Shown here: in pieces, positions 23,399-34,914 of the stretch
Position numbering within the stretch: position 1 is the first letter of the stretch
Layout: each line of letters begins with the position of its first letter
NCBI GenBank assembly: GCA_003415625.1
Contig: PYIU01000003.1
Location: forward strand, 1,426,001-1,490,000
Length of the DNA stretch: 64,000 bases
Direction: 5' to 3'
Origin: Aquanectria penicillioides
Lineage: Eukaryota > Ascomycota > Sordariomycetes > Hypocreales > Nectriaceae
Notes under the pieces: model-generated
What the model was told of the DNA's origin: nothing
The model's database searches: none
What the model saw: the letters and a program-made list of their open reading frames with translations, nothing else
Translations under genes and position numbers: made by a program

Positions 23399-26017
23399 TT
23401 AGTAACCGTAGGATGCCAAAGCCTCTTCCTCGTCATCCAGATCAAACACCATTGGCGTCTTCTTCTTAGGAGGCGCGGGTGCTGGTCTGTTTTTGAGCAT
23501 GTCGGAAACTGAGGCTGGTTTCTTTCCAGTAGCCTCCTCCGCAGTGTAAAGTTTGTTGTAAAAGGCAACGACTCGAGGATGGGCCATAACTCTCCCCTTC
23601 TCAAAGCCTAATACTTGTAGACCTGCTTGAGTCGTAGCTCGACTAAGGGCGACATATGCCTGTCCCTTTTCAAACACACGCCCAAGGTTAACTTTGACTC
23701 TTTCGAGAGTCTGACCCTGAGCCTTGTGGATTGACAAAGCCCACGCCAAGATCAAGGGGAGTTGTGTACGTTTTGCCTGGACTTCGCCATTGGGTAGCTC
23801 AATTTTCCAATCTTCGGGCTGGCAAAGGATTACACGCTGCGTTCCATCGGTGGCCATGAACTGAACAACAGGAAACCTGATACCGGAACCAGACGATGTG
23901 CCCTCGTCACGGCTGAACCCTGATAGCTTTCTCCTGGCCTTGGCCATGGGGTCTTCATCACTGCCATACCCGTCTGTGCTCATGTCGAAAGTCTTCTCGT
24001 CTGAGAAGGCGATGACTTTCCCTAATGATCCGTTTACTAAAGACTCGTCTAGGTTCTTGATTAGCATGACCTGAGCGTTCATTTTTAGGTCGATGGATTT
24101 AGGTGCCATCATGTTTTGCAACAGCTTTTCTCGGGTGGCTTCAGGCCCAGAATCTATCGCTTCGTAACGTCGAACTTGACCGGGCAACTCTCTCAGGCGC
24201 CTCTCATTTGAGCCTTCAACCTCTGCGCGTGTAGAAAACAACTCTGCCGTCCCGAGGCCATCGCTAGAATCGAGCGGCCTAGATAAAGCTTTGAAGGCAC
24301 GAACCGTGTCTTCGGATATTCTACCTAGGCGCATCTCGTTGAGCATCTTTGCGAATTGAGGATCACGCTGACGGAACACCTGTGTGAGTCCGATGGTGTG
24401 GTCAATCGATGTATTCCAGGTGGCGGCATCAAATGCAAACTTGGGCTCTCGCTTGGTACCGTGTTCAGGGACCGGTGGAAGCTGGAAAAAGTCACCTGTG
24501 ATGATGAGTTGTATACCACCCCACGGCCTGCCGTTGTTCCGGATCGTTCTCCCGATTTTGTCCAGCTTGTCGAAAAGTTCACCATCCACCATGGAAATCT
24601 CATCGATAACAAGACACTTGGTCCGCAGCCAGCGGTTCTTGGCCTTGGGGTTTCGGCGAATTTTCTTCACCAAGGTTGGCGCATCCTCCTTTCCTAGACC
24701 AATGCCTAGTACACAGGTCAGCAGCTAAATTATGAGAGCGAGGATCTGGATTTGGTTACCTGAAAAGCTGTGGAGGGTAATTCCGCCAATGTTGCATGCG
24801 GCAAGACCAGTCGATGCCGTCACGGCAACTCGTTCGGGATCCTTGACATACTTCTTCTGCAGGTCGCTGATAATGGCTCTCATCAAAACCGACTTTCCGG
24901 TACCGGCGGGACCGGTGAAGAACACGCTCTGGTTCTGGTTGACAACGAGGTCTAAAATGTGCTTCTGTTCATCGCTGAGAGAAACAGCAAAGTTTGATTT
25001 GGACAACGACTTGCTGAGCATTTGTTCGACATTTTCGTTGGGGTGGTCTGGGTTTTGGCCAGAATCCCTCTGGTTGCGTTGGTTCTTCAATTTATCCTTC
25101 TTCTCTTTAAGAGCACTCGCCGTGGCATCCCAGATTGAAACCTTTGGTCTGCGGGCAGGTGTTTTTAAGACGGTACCGTGCGCTTCGTCTTCCTCCTCCA
25201 CAGCTTGCTCCTGTCGGAAGCTGGCGGGGAGAACTCGCCGTTTAGGTTTTCGTTCAGCGGTGAAGTCAACTGAGTTAGGGTCTCCGGATGATTCTCGCTT
25301 CAAGATTCTTTCTGCTGTGCTGGCTGAGAGTGCCGACATGGTACGCTGGGGATTGACAAAGTGTGAGGGGGGGGATGAGGACCAAGGGATCCTGGCGTCG
25401 CTTTGCGTCGATTGTGGCGGGGGCATGCTATCGAAGGAGACTGGTTTAGAGATAGATGCTGAGGGGAGGCTAGGCAGAGCGGAGGGGGCCTCAAAGTCGA
25501 GATCGAGGTCATCGTCATCGCTAAAGTCGTCTTCGGCAAAAAAGACGGCATCCTGGATCTTGGATTGGGCATCGGGTCCGGTGAGATCGACTACGCTAGG
25601 CTCCTCTTTGAACGAGCTAGACGTCCTGTATAGAGTGGCCAGTGAGCCGTGGGAGGCGTTGGATCCTGGGCGGTTGAAGACAGACTGGTTTAGGTTCGAC
25701 GGTCGACTACCGAGTGGGTTCGAGAAGGGTTGGAGGATCCTCGCCGACGCTGAGGCACTGCCCGGCTTCTTGAGCTGGTCACGGATGTCGACATTGGGAG
25801 CGCTGGGACTGCTGGAGGGGAAAAGCTGTTTGGCGAGCTGGTTTCCCCGAGCCGGAGCCGGCGCGTTGGCTTCATAATCCTTTTTGGCCTTGGCGAGCAT
25901 TGTATCGAGGCTGGCGGAGGCGGATGAATGGACATGGGCTAGATGGGCAGCAGAGCGAAGTAAGCTACCAGTGGTCGGCGAGGATCTGAGAGTGAGGCGC
26001 GCAATGCCGACCGTCAT
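23399..26017 (-). CDS. pif1: PIF1-family 5'-3' DNA helicase
   Basis: Two exons are predicted: 26017-24760 and 24705-23399 (854 aa). Donor GTAACC and acceptor TACTAG rejoin SFSG with IGLGKEDAP. The N-terminus ([19 protein letters not shown]) is basic and Ser-rich without acidic residues, resembling a mitochondrial presequence. About 330 disordered residues follow, then the SF1B core: Walker A GPAGTGKS (about residue 369), DEISMVD (motif II), GDFFQLPP (motif III), the Pif1-type segment [18 protein letters not shown], and C-terminal motifs with HKAQGQTL and YVALSRA. Pif1 unwinds G-quadruplexes and RNA-DNA hybrids, restrains telomerase and helps maintain mitochondrial DNA. The start is the first ATG; the codon just upstream is TTG. 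Dual nuclear/mitochondrial use is inferred from the yeast protein. Confidence 0.93.
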
Positions 26018-26883
26018 CAACCAGATCGCAGCGGGGTTGCCACGGACGACGGATGTTGACGTGGGAGGAGAAGGTTTGGGTGTAGTTGCAGCTGTAGGTG
26101 CAAATGTAGGTGTGGGCGTGGGCGTGGTCGTGGGTGTGCGTGCGGTGCTGGAGGGGGGCGTGATAAGGAGAACCAGCCCATCAGAGATGCCGCGATCTCT
26201 GGAACCGACTCACAGCTCTCGCACACCGGCAGTCGGAGCCTGGCTAAGATGTCAATGGGGTACCCAAGTCGACCGCTGAATGGCTGTGAGACGCGTCGGG
26301 AGTTGCAATTTGAGACTGTCGGGTCACAACTGGCCGACAGGGCCTGTGGTAGACGCGCTTTGGTCGCGACTTGCAGCGGCCCTTCGTGTGACAGGGTGTC
26401 GCTGAGTCACCTGACTGCATAGAAGCCCCACCATTATCCATTAATAAACCCACACAACACCTGCCTAACCTACCCAAGTAGGCAGTCTCTACGTGCACAA
26501 CCAGCTCTCACTTACACGGCACCGAGGTAGGCAAGCAGCTTATGGGTAGCTTCGGGGACGAAAAATCCGCATTTTCATATTCAATTACGATGTTATTGAT
26601 CTCATGATGTTACTGATTCTCCCAGAACTTGATCTGGTGACATGACGTGAAAAAAAAAAAAAAAGAAAAAGCAATGACTCCAGCGGAAACTCCGCTCCAA
26701 GCACCAGTACCACCCAATGTCCCATCCAACAACCTACAGTAGGTACCGACTTATGTTTTGAACAAAAAGAAAACTACAAGACAAATTTGTTGTGCTTATA
26801 ATCGAAGGCATCTCAGGTATCATATCAAAACAACCAATCATCTGCGGCAGCTGTGGCATCTGTGGCCTGCTGTCCGTTCTTCA
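26018..26883. other. Intergenic region: pif1 promoter, 3' end of the next gene
   Basis: No gene is visible. A short inverted repeat (CTGCCTA at 26461-26467 and TAGGCAG at 26479-26485) and an A-run near 26651-26664 are the only landmarks. A G/T-rich patch lies just upstream of pif1 (26060-26160). Confidence 0.55.
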
Positions 26884-28823
26884 TCAACCCCTATACTCTC
26901 TCACAGGCTTGGGCCTCTGAGGTTGGAATGGGTTGCTACGCGCTGGCTCGAGCACAGCTCGCTCCCTCTGGCTCTGGCGGCGCTGGATGTACTCTATAGC
27001 ATCGTTCTCCTGCCTGCGGGTGTCGCGGCGGGCGCCTCTCTCCCCAAGCTTTTCCTCCAGGACTCGCAAGTGCTGAAGGTCTTCACCGAGAATCTCCAAG
27101 CGCTCATCGTCTCGGTTGACGTCCTCATGACGATAGGCCGCGTTGATGCGCATTCTGTGGATGCGGTCCTTGGTGCGCTCGATGTCGTCCCGCAGCAGCT
27201 CTCGTCGCGCCTCAGGGGCGGACACGAGGCGAATGCTGGGTCGCTGCTGGACAATGCGAGGCGGGGGAGCATCCCGTGGCCTGTATGAGAGAACCTCGTC
27301 ACGAAGCTCGCTATAGGGATCCCGCCTCATGGGCATGGGCATGGGCAAGGGGAGGGGCGTTGGGGCAGACTTGGGCAGTCTCAAAGGAAAATCATCCTCG
27401 AGATCTTCTTCCTCGTGCTTGGTGTGCATGCGCGGCTGCACAGAGATGCCAAAGTTCTGGGGCTTTCTGTGAGCGGGAGTCCGGCTCCGACCTCGGTCGT
27501 GTTTGAAAGTGTCCGAGTTTGAGCTCAGAGATGACCGAGGTGTGCTAGCATCACTGAGAGTGCTGGACCCAATAGAACCCTCAGAACTCAGAGAACTGTC
27601 TGAACTGCGAGGCGAGCCACGATCCTTGAAGTTCTTTGTTGTAGATGTGATAATCTGGATGTTGGGCATGGGCTTGCCTTTCTCCTTGGGCTTCTCATCT
27701 TTGGCCCCTCCGCCGCCGGCGCCACCACCGCCGCCACCCCCGACAGCTTTGCCGATGTTGGCATTGGGAGGCTTCTGCGAATCTTGCTTTTGCTGCATCT
27801 GCATCGCCGGAGGTCCCTGATTATTGAGAGGAGCTTGGTTTATACTAGGCCCTCCTGGATGAGCACCATTCAGCAAGGGGGGCTGCATTTGCTGTGAAGG
27901 CGGCAAGGCCTGCATCTCCTTGTATCTCTCTTGCTCCTCGAGCATGCGGAGACTGCTATTCTCTGGCCTCGGCACTCTTTTGAAGTATGCCGTGATAGAT
28001 ACTCTTTCATACTTTTTTGACTTGTTCTTCTTAGAAGAGCTGTGGTATTTCTTGTCCTTCTTGTTCTTCTTGCTGTCATGGGCTTGTCTTCCGTAGAGGT
28101 TCTCGTACTCTCGGTCGTCGATGCGCCTCAACTTGGACTCAAACTGGGCCAGCTTCCAGCAATACCGCGTATCGGGCTCGGACTTGGCGAACCGCTGCTG
28201 AGCAAGTTCAAGCTGGCGTTGAACGGCAAGAGAGCAGCCCGCCTTCTTGTCAATGACAGGCTTTGTCTCTCTGTCAAGGGCTCGAACTTGACGTCTTGCC
28301 TCTTGCTGGGAGATGTCGGTCTGCTGGATGTCTCTCACTTTCTCCCACGTTGGTCTCAAGGGGTAACCCTCTTCGTCAACGTCGTGGGAGGTGTCTGACT
28401 TCTCGAGCCGAACAACATGGTAGGTAGACAGACGCTCCCGAGCATCAGCTTCTGTGAGCCGCTCGCTTCGAATGTCGGAGATTTCAATTGGTCTCCTTGG
28501 CCGCTGGACTTGAGGACGCAAGTCCTGCGGAACTGCGTGCATGGGGGGAGGAGGGAATTGCAGAGGCTGACCCATGTGCATCATGGGTTGATTGTGAACA
28601 AGCATGTTCTGAGGGGGTTGCATGTTGGGGGCTGCATGTTTGGAAGTTGCTGCATATTTGGAGGCGGCATGTTCTGAGGAGGGCCGCTCTGAGTAGGCAT
28701 GTTTGGAGGTCGATTGATTGGAGGGTGAGCAGGGGGCACGGGGGGCAGTCGAGGGTTTGGTGGTCGACTCTGCCCGTCCCTGGCATTGATTTGTATCACG
28801 CCTTGAGGAAGATCTGTAGCCAT
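26884..28823 (-). CDS. Uncharacterised disordered Pro/Gln-rich protein, with an apparent one-base frameshift
   Basis: I do not recognise the family. Counting one missing base, the reading frame encodes about 646 aa. The N-terminus (MATDLPQGVIQINARDGQ) is followed by a Pro/Asn/Met/Gln repeat region with units like PPNMQ. A charged, probably helical middle follows, from LTEADARERL through VRDIQQTDISQQEARRQV to KLAQFESKLRRIDDREYENLYG. Next come a very basic Lys/Ser stretch (SKKNKKDKKYHSSSKK), a poly-Gly run, Ser-rich segments and a C-terminal Arg-rich coiled-coil-like part. The upstream ATG has a good context (CCAACATGG). The frame shifts at the G5 run 28627-28631; one more base would join two matching PPNMQPP-type repeats. 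An alternative is initiation at ATG 28623 with no frameshift. The composition suggests an RNA- or chromatin-associated protein, but that is a guess. Confidence 0.7.
28627..28631 (-). other. Apparent -1 frameshift in a G5/C5 run
   Basis: On the coding (-) strand the frame from ATG 28823 leaves the downstream frame at this C5 run. Adding one C would make two consecutive Pro-Pro-Asn-Met-Gln repeats continuous. No GT-AG pair nearby can explain the change. Confidence 0.6.
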
Positions 28824-29263
28824 GTTGGTATGATTCTCGGTTGATTGTAGGATGGCAGAATGACCAATTCCTCAGACCGCGTTGTCCCCAAGGGGAAACC
28901 AGCAGAGATATAGCTTTCTGGAATATCGCAGGATGCGTGGTAACAAGCTAGGACGGCGACGAACCTGTAACGTCGATTGGCAATGTGCCGAACCGCCAAT
29001 TGTTCCAAGCCAAGGGAAAAGTGAGGCTGTCTGATCCCAGAGGTGCTGAAAGCAGAGTGGTGTGCCAGATGGAGATATGGAGGGTGGCAGCAATCGACTG
29101 GAGAGTGAGGCAACCGGATGAGGGGTAGCTCTCCAACTCGAGAGAGAGGGTGTAGTGGCTGTGAACGAGTGAGGTTCACTATCAAGGGCCAATGTGCGAA
29201 TGAGAGTCTGTCGTCCGGCCCAGAAAGGGGATGTTGTTTGTGTTGGAGACTTTTTTCTTTTAT

Positions 29264-29290
29264 TCTTCTTCTTCTTCTTCTTCTTCTTCA
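29264..29290. repeat. (TTC)n trinucleotide microsatellite
   Basis: About nine tandem TTC units lie about 440 bases upstream of the start codon of the unknown gene at 26884-28823. They are non-coding, in its promoter or leader. Confidence 0.88.
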
Positions 29291-31156
29291 GTTGCGTCCA
29301 AAGAAGTAGTCAGCCTTGTCTTTGGTTGTGGATGAGTTTGATCATCAACATCGAGCGCGGGCTCGACTATTTGACTTGAGCGTCGACTTACACGGGCATC
29401 GTTAGGTATCAATTGGGACGAGTTCTTTCAACCTTGCGTTTTGTCATCAGATACCTGCCGCAGCGAGAGGCCCATGCCTAAGCCTCGGGCGCACCTCAGC
29501 AGCTGCGGCACGGCACAACGAATCCATCGCCAAGCGGGTTGCCACCGTCTCCGGGCGGAGTGGTTCGCACTTCGCATTCGCAGTCAGCGATGGGGAAACG
29601 AGGCGACCTCCACACGACGCGATGCAGCAACGTTGACGATACGGTTGGTCGCGATTTTCGAGACATGCTGTCCGACTCGCATCTGCACCACACTTCTTTT
29701 TTTTTTTTTTTAGGGTCTCCTTCTCTTAACCTGCACTTACCTGATTTTAACTATGGTACTATCTCTGGGCTTAACTCAGCGCCTGGTGCATGACACCTCC
29801 CAAGTGTAACCAAGCTGACCAAGGCTGGAAACGTTTCCTCTTGGGACTGGGCCTGATACGGACATGATTGTCCGACGACAACACACTGTAAATATAGCCC
29901 AATCGCAGACGATTAGTGAGTCACCGAGAGCTGGTTCTGGAAAAGGTCGACATGCAAGCAGTCGACTGACACCGGTTGTGGAACGTGCAATGGCTCCCGA
30001 ATGGCTCCATTGAGCGCTGCCTCTGATACCGACAGTCCCACCCAAGCAGGATGCATACCAGACTCAAGCCAGTGAACAGACTGCGGCTGAGAGGAAGAGA
30101 CAAAGAAAAGAAGGGAGCGGCAAAAGGCTCCAAGGTTGACTAATGGACCACTACGTGGATCGACTAAATGATGCCGGTAAAAACGACATGCAGAGGCATC
30201 CAGACTGCGAACATTGCGTAACCCTCTCGGCCCTGCCTACCAGAGCCCTCGGGAACTCAGGATGCAGTCCCGGCTGGAACAAGCTGCGATGATGCAGCCG
30301 ATCGATTGGGCCTCTGCTTTTGAAATCGCTTCTGCCTTTGTGCTCGCGTATGCCGTGCTCTGTTCTTTTCTTTTTCAATTGCTCCGATGCTGCGCTGTCG
30401 CGCTGTGCTTGGACGAGCGCAGCGCAGCGCATCGCATCGTATGAGTTTGCGGGAGCGAATCTGGTGGTGTTTCAGAGCGCCTGCTTCATCCCGTCCCACA
30501 GCGAGAGAGCCGCCTAGGTAGGTAGGGCCTAGGGCCAGGGCAGGTTTGCAGAACTGGTTCAAGATGCCTAAATGCGAGTGCACGGCGTCGGCTGTGTCAA
30601 GGGCCGGGAGCCAGACACCCAGAGAACCAACCAGGAAGTCAAGGAATTGGGGAAACCTTGCGTCCTGCTGCCGTGGCTACTGTATGCTAAGGCACGCCTT
30701 ATGCTCTGCGACGGTGACTTACATGACAATACCAGGCCCACTTTGAGCCTCTCAGCACCACCGCCCTGAAAGCTCCTTGCTCCATTCACCATGCTCTATG
30801 GACCCTGCTCGCTCCAAGTTCGATGAGATGAGCTGCGGCGGTTCACGCTAATAAGGCGATGCATATGCAGGAAGCAGCAGCAGCATCAGCAGCGGACAGA
30901 AGCACCGGCCACTCCCAGCCGCTTGCAAGGAAAACCTGCTTTTGGGCTGGGGGCGCTGGGCTGGGCGCTCTGGGGCGTTGAAGGAAAAGAACGGGAAAAC
31001 AATGGGTGGGGGAGGTTGACGGAGTCCCGTCATGATTGTCCTCATACTCGCACACATCGACAACCAGGCTTTACGTCGAGATGCCAGTGGACGCTTCACT
31101 TGGATTATCCATGCAGTCAGCGCCTCCTGCAAGCCAGCCTGCTGTTCCAAGTCTGA

Positions 31157-31185
31157 TGTGGTCTGGTCTGGTCTGGTCTGGTTTG
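31157..31185. repeat. TGGTC pentanucleotide repeat
   Basis: About five tandem units of TGGTC (the first and last imperfect) lie in the gene-poor region. They are non-coding. Confidence 0.8.
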
Positions 31186-33681
31186 GTCCAGTCTGGCGGG
31201 CGAAGCTGTCCCGTGCCATATCTCATGGTCTATTGCCCATTGTCTGCCGCCCATGTCCGTGTCCCGTCGCGCAATGTGCTGTGTAGGGTGTAGGCAAGTA
31301 ATGAACCAACAACACATTATTAGCCGTCTGACCCCCTCCAGCGTTGCCGGCCGGGACAAGCATCATGGAAGCAACTATACATTGATACATGGTATGGATG
31401 GAGTGCGTCGCCCGGTTGCTGCACAAGGGGCCAATGGAACCGCCACGGCGTCAGTTCGGGGGTTGTGTGGGTGCTAGGCTAGTGCTGTGAGTGCTATGTG
31501 TGGGCGCTGTGGGCGCTGTGGGCACGAAGCCATCAAACACCCCGTCCTGACCGCACCTGCACCCGGGCTCAACACCATCCCAGTTGCTCCCCTCCTCGGC
31601 TGCTCCCCTCCCGGCTGCTCCAAACGCCCGGCCAGGCTGGCCTTACCGATCTTTTTCATGCCTCCTACGTATGCATGCCGCGAAGCTCAAGTGATTCATC
31701 GATGCCAGCGTCGCACCCTGTGATGGTTGCATCCGCGCGGTCAGGATAGCCTTACTTCTGCTGGATGATGTCGAAAAACGAGGCGAAAGTGTCGTGCACA
31801 TAGCCCCCGGGAGTCATCCGATTCATTCATATTACCTTTTACTTTCCTTTTCCTTTCTTTTTTTGGCCCCCCCCCCTTTTTTTTTTCCCCCGTGTTCCCT
31901 TCTTATACTTGATACACTTTTTTGCTGTTATTCAGGCAGTCTAGTTATCTCGTACAGAGTACTGTACAACCTGCGGCTTCGCATGCCGTGCCCGCTGCTG
32001 ATCGTAAGCCCTGATTGAAATCATGACCGGCCGGGCCTGGTCTTGGGCTCGTGCACTCGTGCCGTGCGACGCTCGTGCTGCCACACAATGCAGGCGCGGA
32101 TTCCACGTCCCGGCAGCTCGTCGTCGTGCAACCGTGATCCATTCTCGGCTTTCCAGAACCGTCACCGTCAGCGAACAGCGATTCGGGAGCGCCCGACTAA
32201 AGGGTTCTAGAGCGCCAACCTGGGGAATGACAAGGGGAGTGGGTTGGGGGAGCACACACTCAGCCTATAACTTACGGACTACGCGCATTGTAGACACACA
32301 CAGCCTGCTCCGGCTTGAATTAACCAATAACCCACACGTGCTGGGCCATCCGCTTCAACCTCCCCTGCCACCCTCCAGGTGGTCTGTGGTTGCCTCACCG
32401 TTGCCTCGTGCGGAGCACTCTGTCGTTGGCTTTCAAGCTGCCTCTACGCCATCCATAGTCTGCTGTATTAGCCAAGATGTGCCGTCCCGCTTGAAAGTGC
32501 AATGAGGCAGGCTCCAGGCGGTGGCGAAGTTCATTGCCTCCCACGCCTCCCTTCGGCTTATCATTGCATGATTCGGGAAGACCGTCTAATTCCTTGCCGA
32601 TTATTCGGAGGGGGTCATGGTGGTCTTTGGTGGTCTATCCGGGTCACTCAACATGTGCAATTGATCAACCCTCCTCCTCCTCCTCCTACTGTGCTCCCAG
32701 CGTCCACTTCTTGGCCGCCACCGCTGTGGCTCGTTGCGATATCCGCCTCATCCGGTTTGCCGATGTAAAGTGCACACGGGAAAGCTCGGTCAAGCATGAA
32801 TCAAGCATCCCACAGGCCTTTAATTCCTTCTCAATCGTAAGCACGTCGAATTATGTTTTGTGGCTGCGCCGTCGACATGCCCTCCTGCATAGTTTCGTCC
32901 GCCTCGTCTTGTTGCTAGTCGGAGAGTGGCTCGGTCTATTGATGACCCTGCTCGAACCAATCCTAAAGTGCATCGTCAATCGACATGTTTATGCCTTCCG
33001 TGCAAGCCATCCATACCCTTCATGCGTCGACAAGAACTCAGCTGCCGGCCCTGAGGTCAATGCCGTGCTGGCATCTTGCCCACATCCGAAGCAAGATACT
33101 CACCTCTCACAGGATTCTACGTAGTCTCGAGCGCCGCGACAGTAACACATTTGGCCGCAAATCGACACACCACGTCTTCAGAGGAAGTGGTATTGTCGTG
33201 GGAGGAATTGCATAAGCCGAGAGGAGATAGATGCTGTCTAGTCGAAGCTAGTTCAATCCAAGGGCTTCGGTTCTTGAGTTTTTAGATATACGTCATCGTT
33301 CTCTCGTGGACTAGAGTGAAATATAATTAGATTTCCGGAAAGGGAAGGAGGGAGAGTAAAAGATTCTTGGCTAATTCAAATTGTCTCACCTGCTTGAGAA
33401 AGAGCAAGACAGCTTTAAGATTTCTCTGCCCTGAGTTGTGAGAGAAAAAATTGTTTATGACGGGTCGTATTGCCCATGTCCATATCCGTATTGATATTGC
33501 ACAATCAACATCAAGGCGCCAATCTTTGTGCTGGCCCACGTTATCGACGCGCGGGAGCCAATATAGTTCACTTTTACATCGAAGACTCTATTGTGCATTT
33601 ATTGACAAGACGATCATCCATTTGTTTCACTGTCCCTATCAACCAAATATTACGGGCATATACTCGCACTGCTCAGGCCTC

Positions 33682-34134
33682 TCAAAGCGACAGACCATAA
33701 TCATCGACCCAGGCTCCGGGCATTCGGCCACTTTGCTTCAGTCCCTTCGATAAGCCCGATTTGCGCATCTTCTTCATCTGGCGCCGTGCAAACCAGCTCT
33801 CCATGAGGTCGCATGCCCTCTCTAATCCTTCGATCCATGGTTTCTTCCAGCCAATCGTGTCTAGTCTGGCGGATATCGTTGTCTCGTGTATTGAAGATGC
33901 GCAATTGCGTTCGAGGGGTCTCCGGTAAGGAAGCCTAAGCGTCTCTTCAGACAATGCAACTTTCCAGCTTCTATATGGTTCCGAAGAATTAAAGATGGGA
34001 GTGATAGAACTGAAAAGAGATAATCTCATGATATCAGAGAATTCCAAGAATAAATCACGTACCAGGCACGTGGCCAAGTTTATCTGGCCTTCTTCCAAAA
34101 GCCCCTGGAGCTCAGCGACATTACTCATCCACAT
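33682..34134 (-). CDS. Doubtful small open frame, possibly a spliced or decayed gene
   Basis: One frame encodes 150 aa from an ATG in fair context (AACGCCATGT) and ends in SGRMPGAWVDDYGLSL. I recognise no family. The upper part contains a perfect-looking intron (donor GTACGT at about 34064, acceptor TTTTCAG at about 34011); splicing it would end the protein shortly after. A second possible acceptor (CGCTTAG, about 33936) opens another frame running through LRIFNTRDNDIRQTRHDWLEE. The locus therefore has coding-like frames in two registers with plausible splice sites, but no model is clearly right. It could be a small lineage-specific gene, a decayed one, or chance. Confidence 0.25.
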   Translation of the reverse strand: MWMSNVAELQGLLEEGQINLATCLVRDLFLEFSDIMRLSLFSSITPIFNSSEPYRSWKVALSEETLRLPYRRPLERNCASSIHETTISARLDTIGWKKPWIEGLERACDLMESWFARRQMKKMRKSGLSKGLKQSGRMPGAWVDDYGLSL

Positions 34135-34914
34135 GGCGTTTAGAACGTTAGCCCCAACTATCGATGTGTCAAATTGGGGTCAGAGGGGCAGGGAAAATCC
34201 AGAGTTGCAGACGCAACCTTGCGGCATGTTCGCAGTCAGCCTAACATGGCGTGGCCAGCGTGCAAGCCTTCCGGTCTGGCATTGCAGCAAAACAACAAAA
34301 CAACTGCGTGAAAGCCAATCTACTTGTGGCATTCATTGCTGGTGACTTTTTTGCAGACCATGGCTGATTTGTTCATAGCTCGACGTTGCGTATGGGGAAG
34401 AAGGAGGAAGAGGAACTCAGGCAGACAGGGAGCAGCCGTCAGCCGCTCAGGCAACAACGTCAGCCCCTGCATTCTCACCACCCAACCACACTCCCAAGCC
34501 CACTTCCACTTCCTACATCCATGGGTTATAGATCAAAATGAACACGCTCTGTTCCAGCGAAGTAGCTGTAATTCATACCTTGACCAAATTACTTACCTTG
34601 TTCCCCATGGCCCCCCCCCCTGGCTTCGCTTATTTCCTTTTTGAAGTTTGATCCGGTTTGGGCTTGCGTACTTGATCCCTCTGACATCTGTTCGATTTCC
34701 GGCTGCTGGGCAGTCGCTGTGTGATTCTGTGTTCTTTTTGGTTTCATCTTTTTTTTTCCCTTTGGAGAGCCTAATACATTGGCATGCGCCTGTTGCGCTG
34801 TCTTTGGTATTAACGAGCAGCTATGACTGTGCTGTGTCTTGTTCCTTTCTCCTGTATGTAGCTTTCATGACTCGTTCATATATGCCTGCCCCTGCCCCGG
34901 GTACCATACCCCAT
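34135..34914. other. Intergenic region downstream of cul4
   Basis: No gene is seen. The strip next to cul4 is its 3' UTR. T- and C-runs near 34609-34619 and 34747-34757 are the only landmarks. Confidence 0.5.

Larger units (their letters stand above)
28824..33681. other. Gene-poor region of about 4.9 kb with several simple repeats
   Basis: No gene is supported. The left end is the promoter of the preceding gene and contains a TTC array. Elsewhere there are T-runs (about 29697-29711), GCGCA repeats (about 30417-30435), a CCTAGGTAGGTAGGG motif at about 30513, TGGTC pentamers (about 31157-31185), a C/T homopolymer block (about 31867-31891) and CTC repeats (about 32669-32687). Open frames of up to 196 codons (32534-33124) have no domain and look fortuitous. 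A long non-coding RNA or a rapidly evolving gene cannot be excluded by eye. Confidence 0.5.

Noticed and set aside
24732..25877. 381-codon + strand frame
   Set aside because: It lies antisense to the well-supported first exon of pif1 and has no domain.
32534..33124. 196-codon + strand frame
   Set aside because: No recognisable domain, irregular composition, and overlapping frames on the same strand; probably fortuitous.
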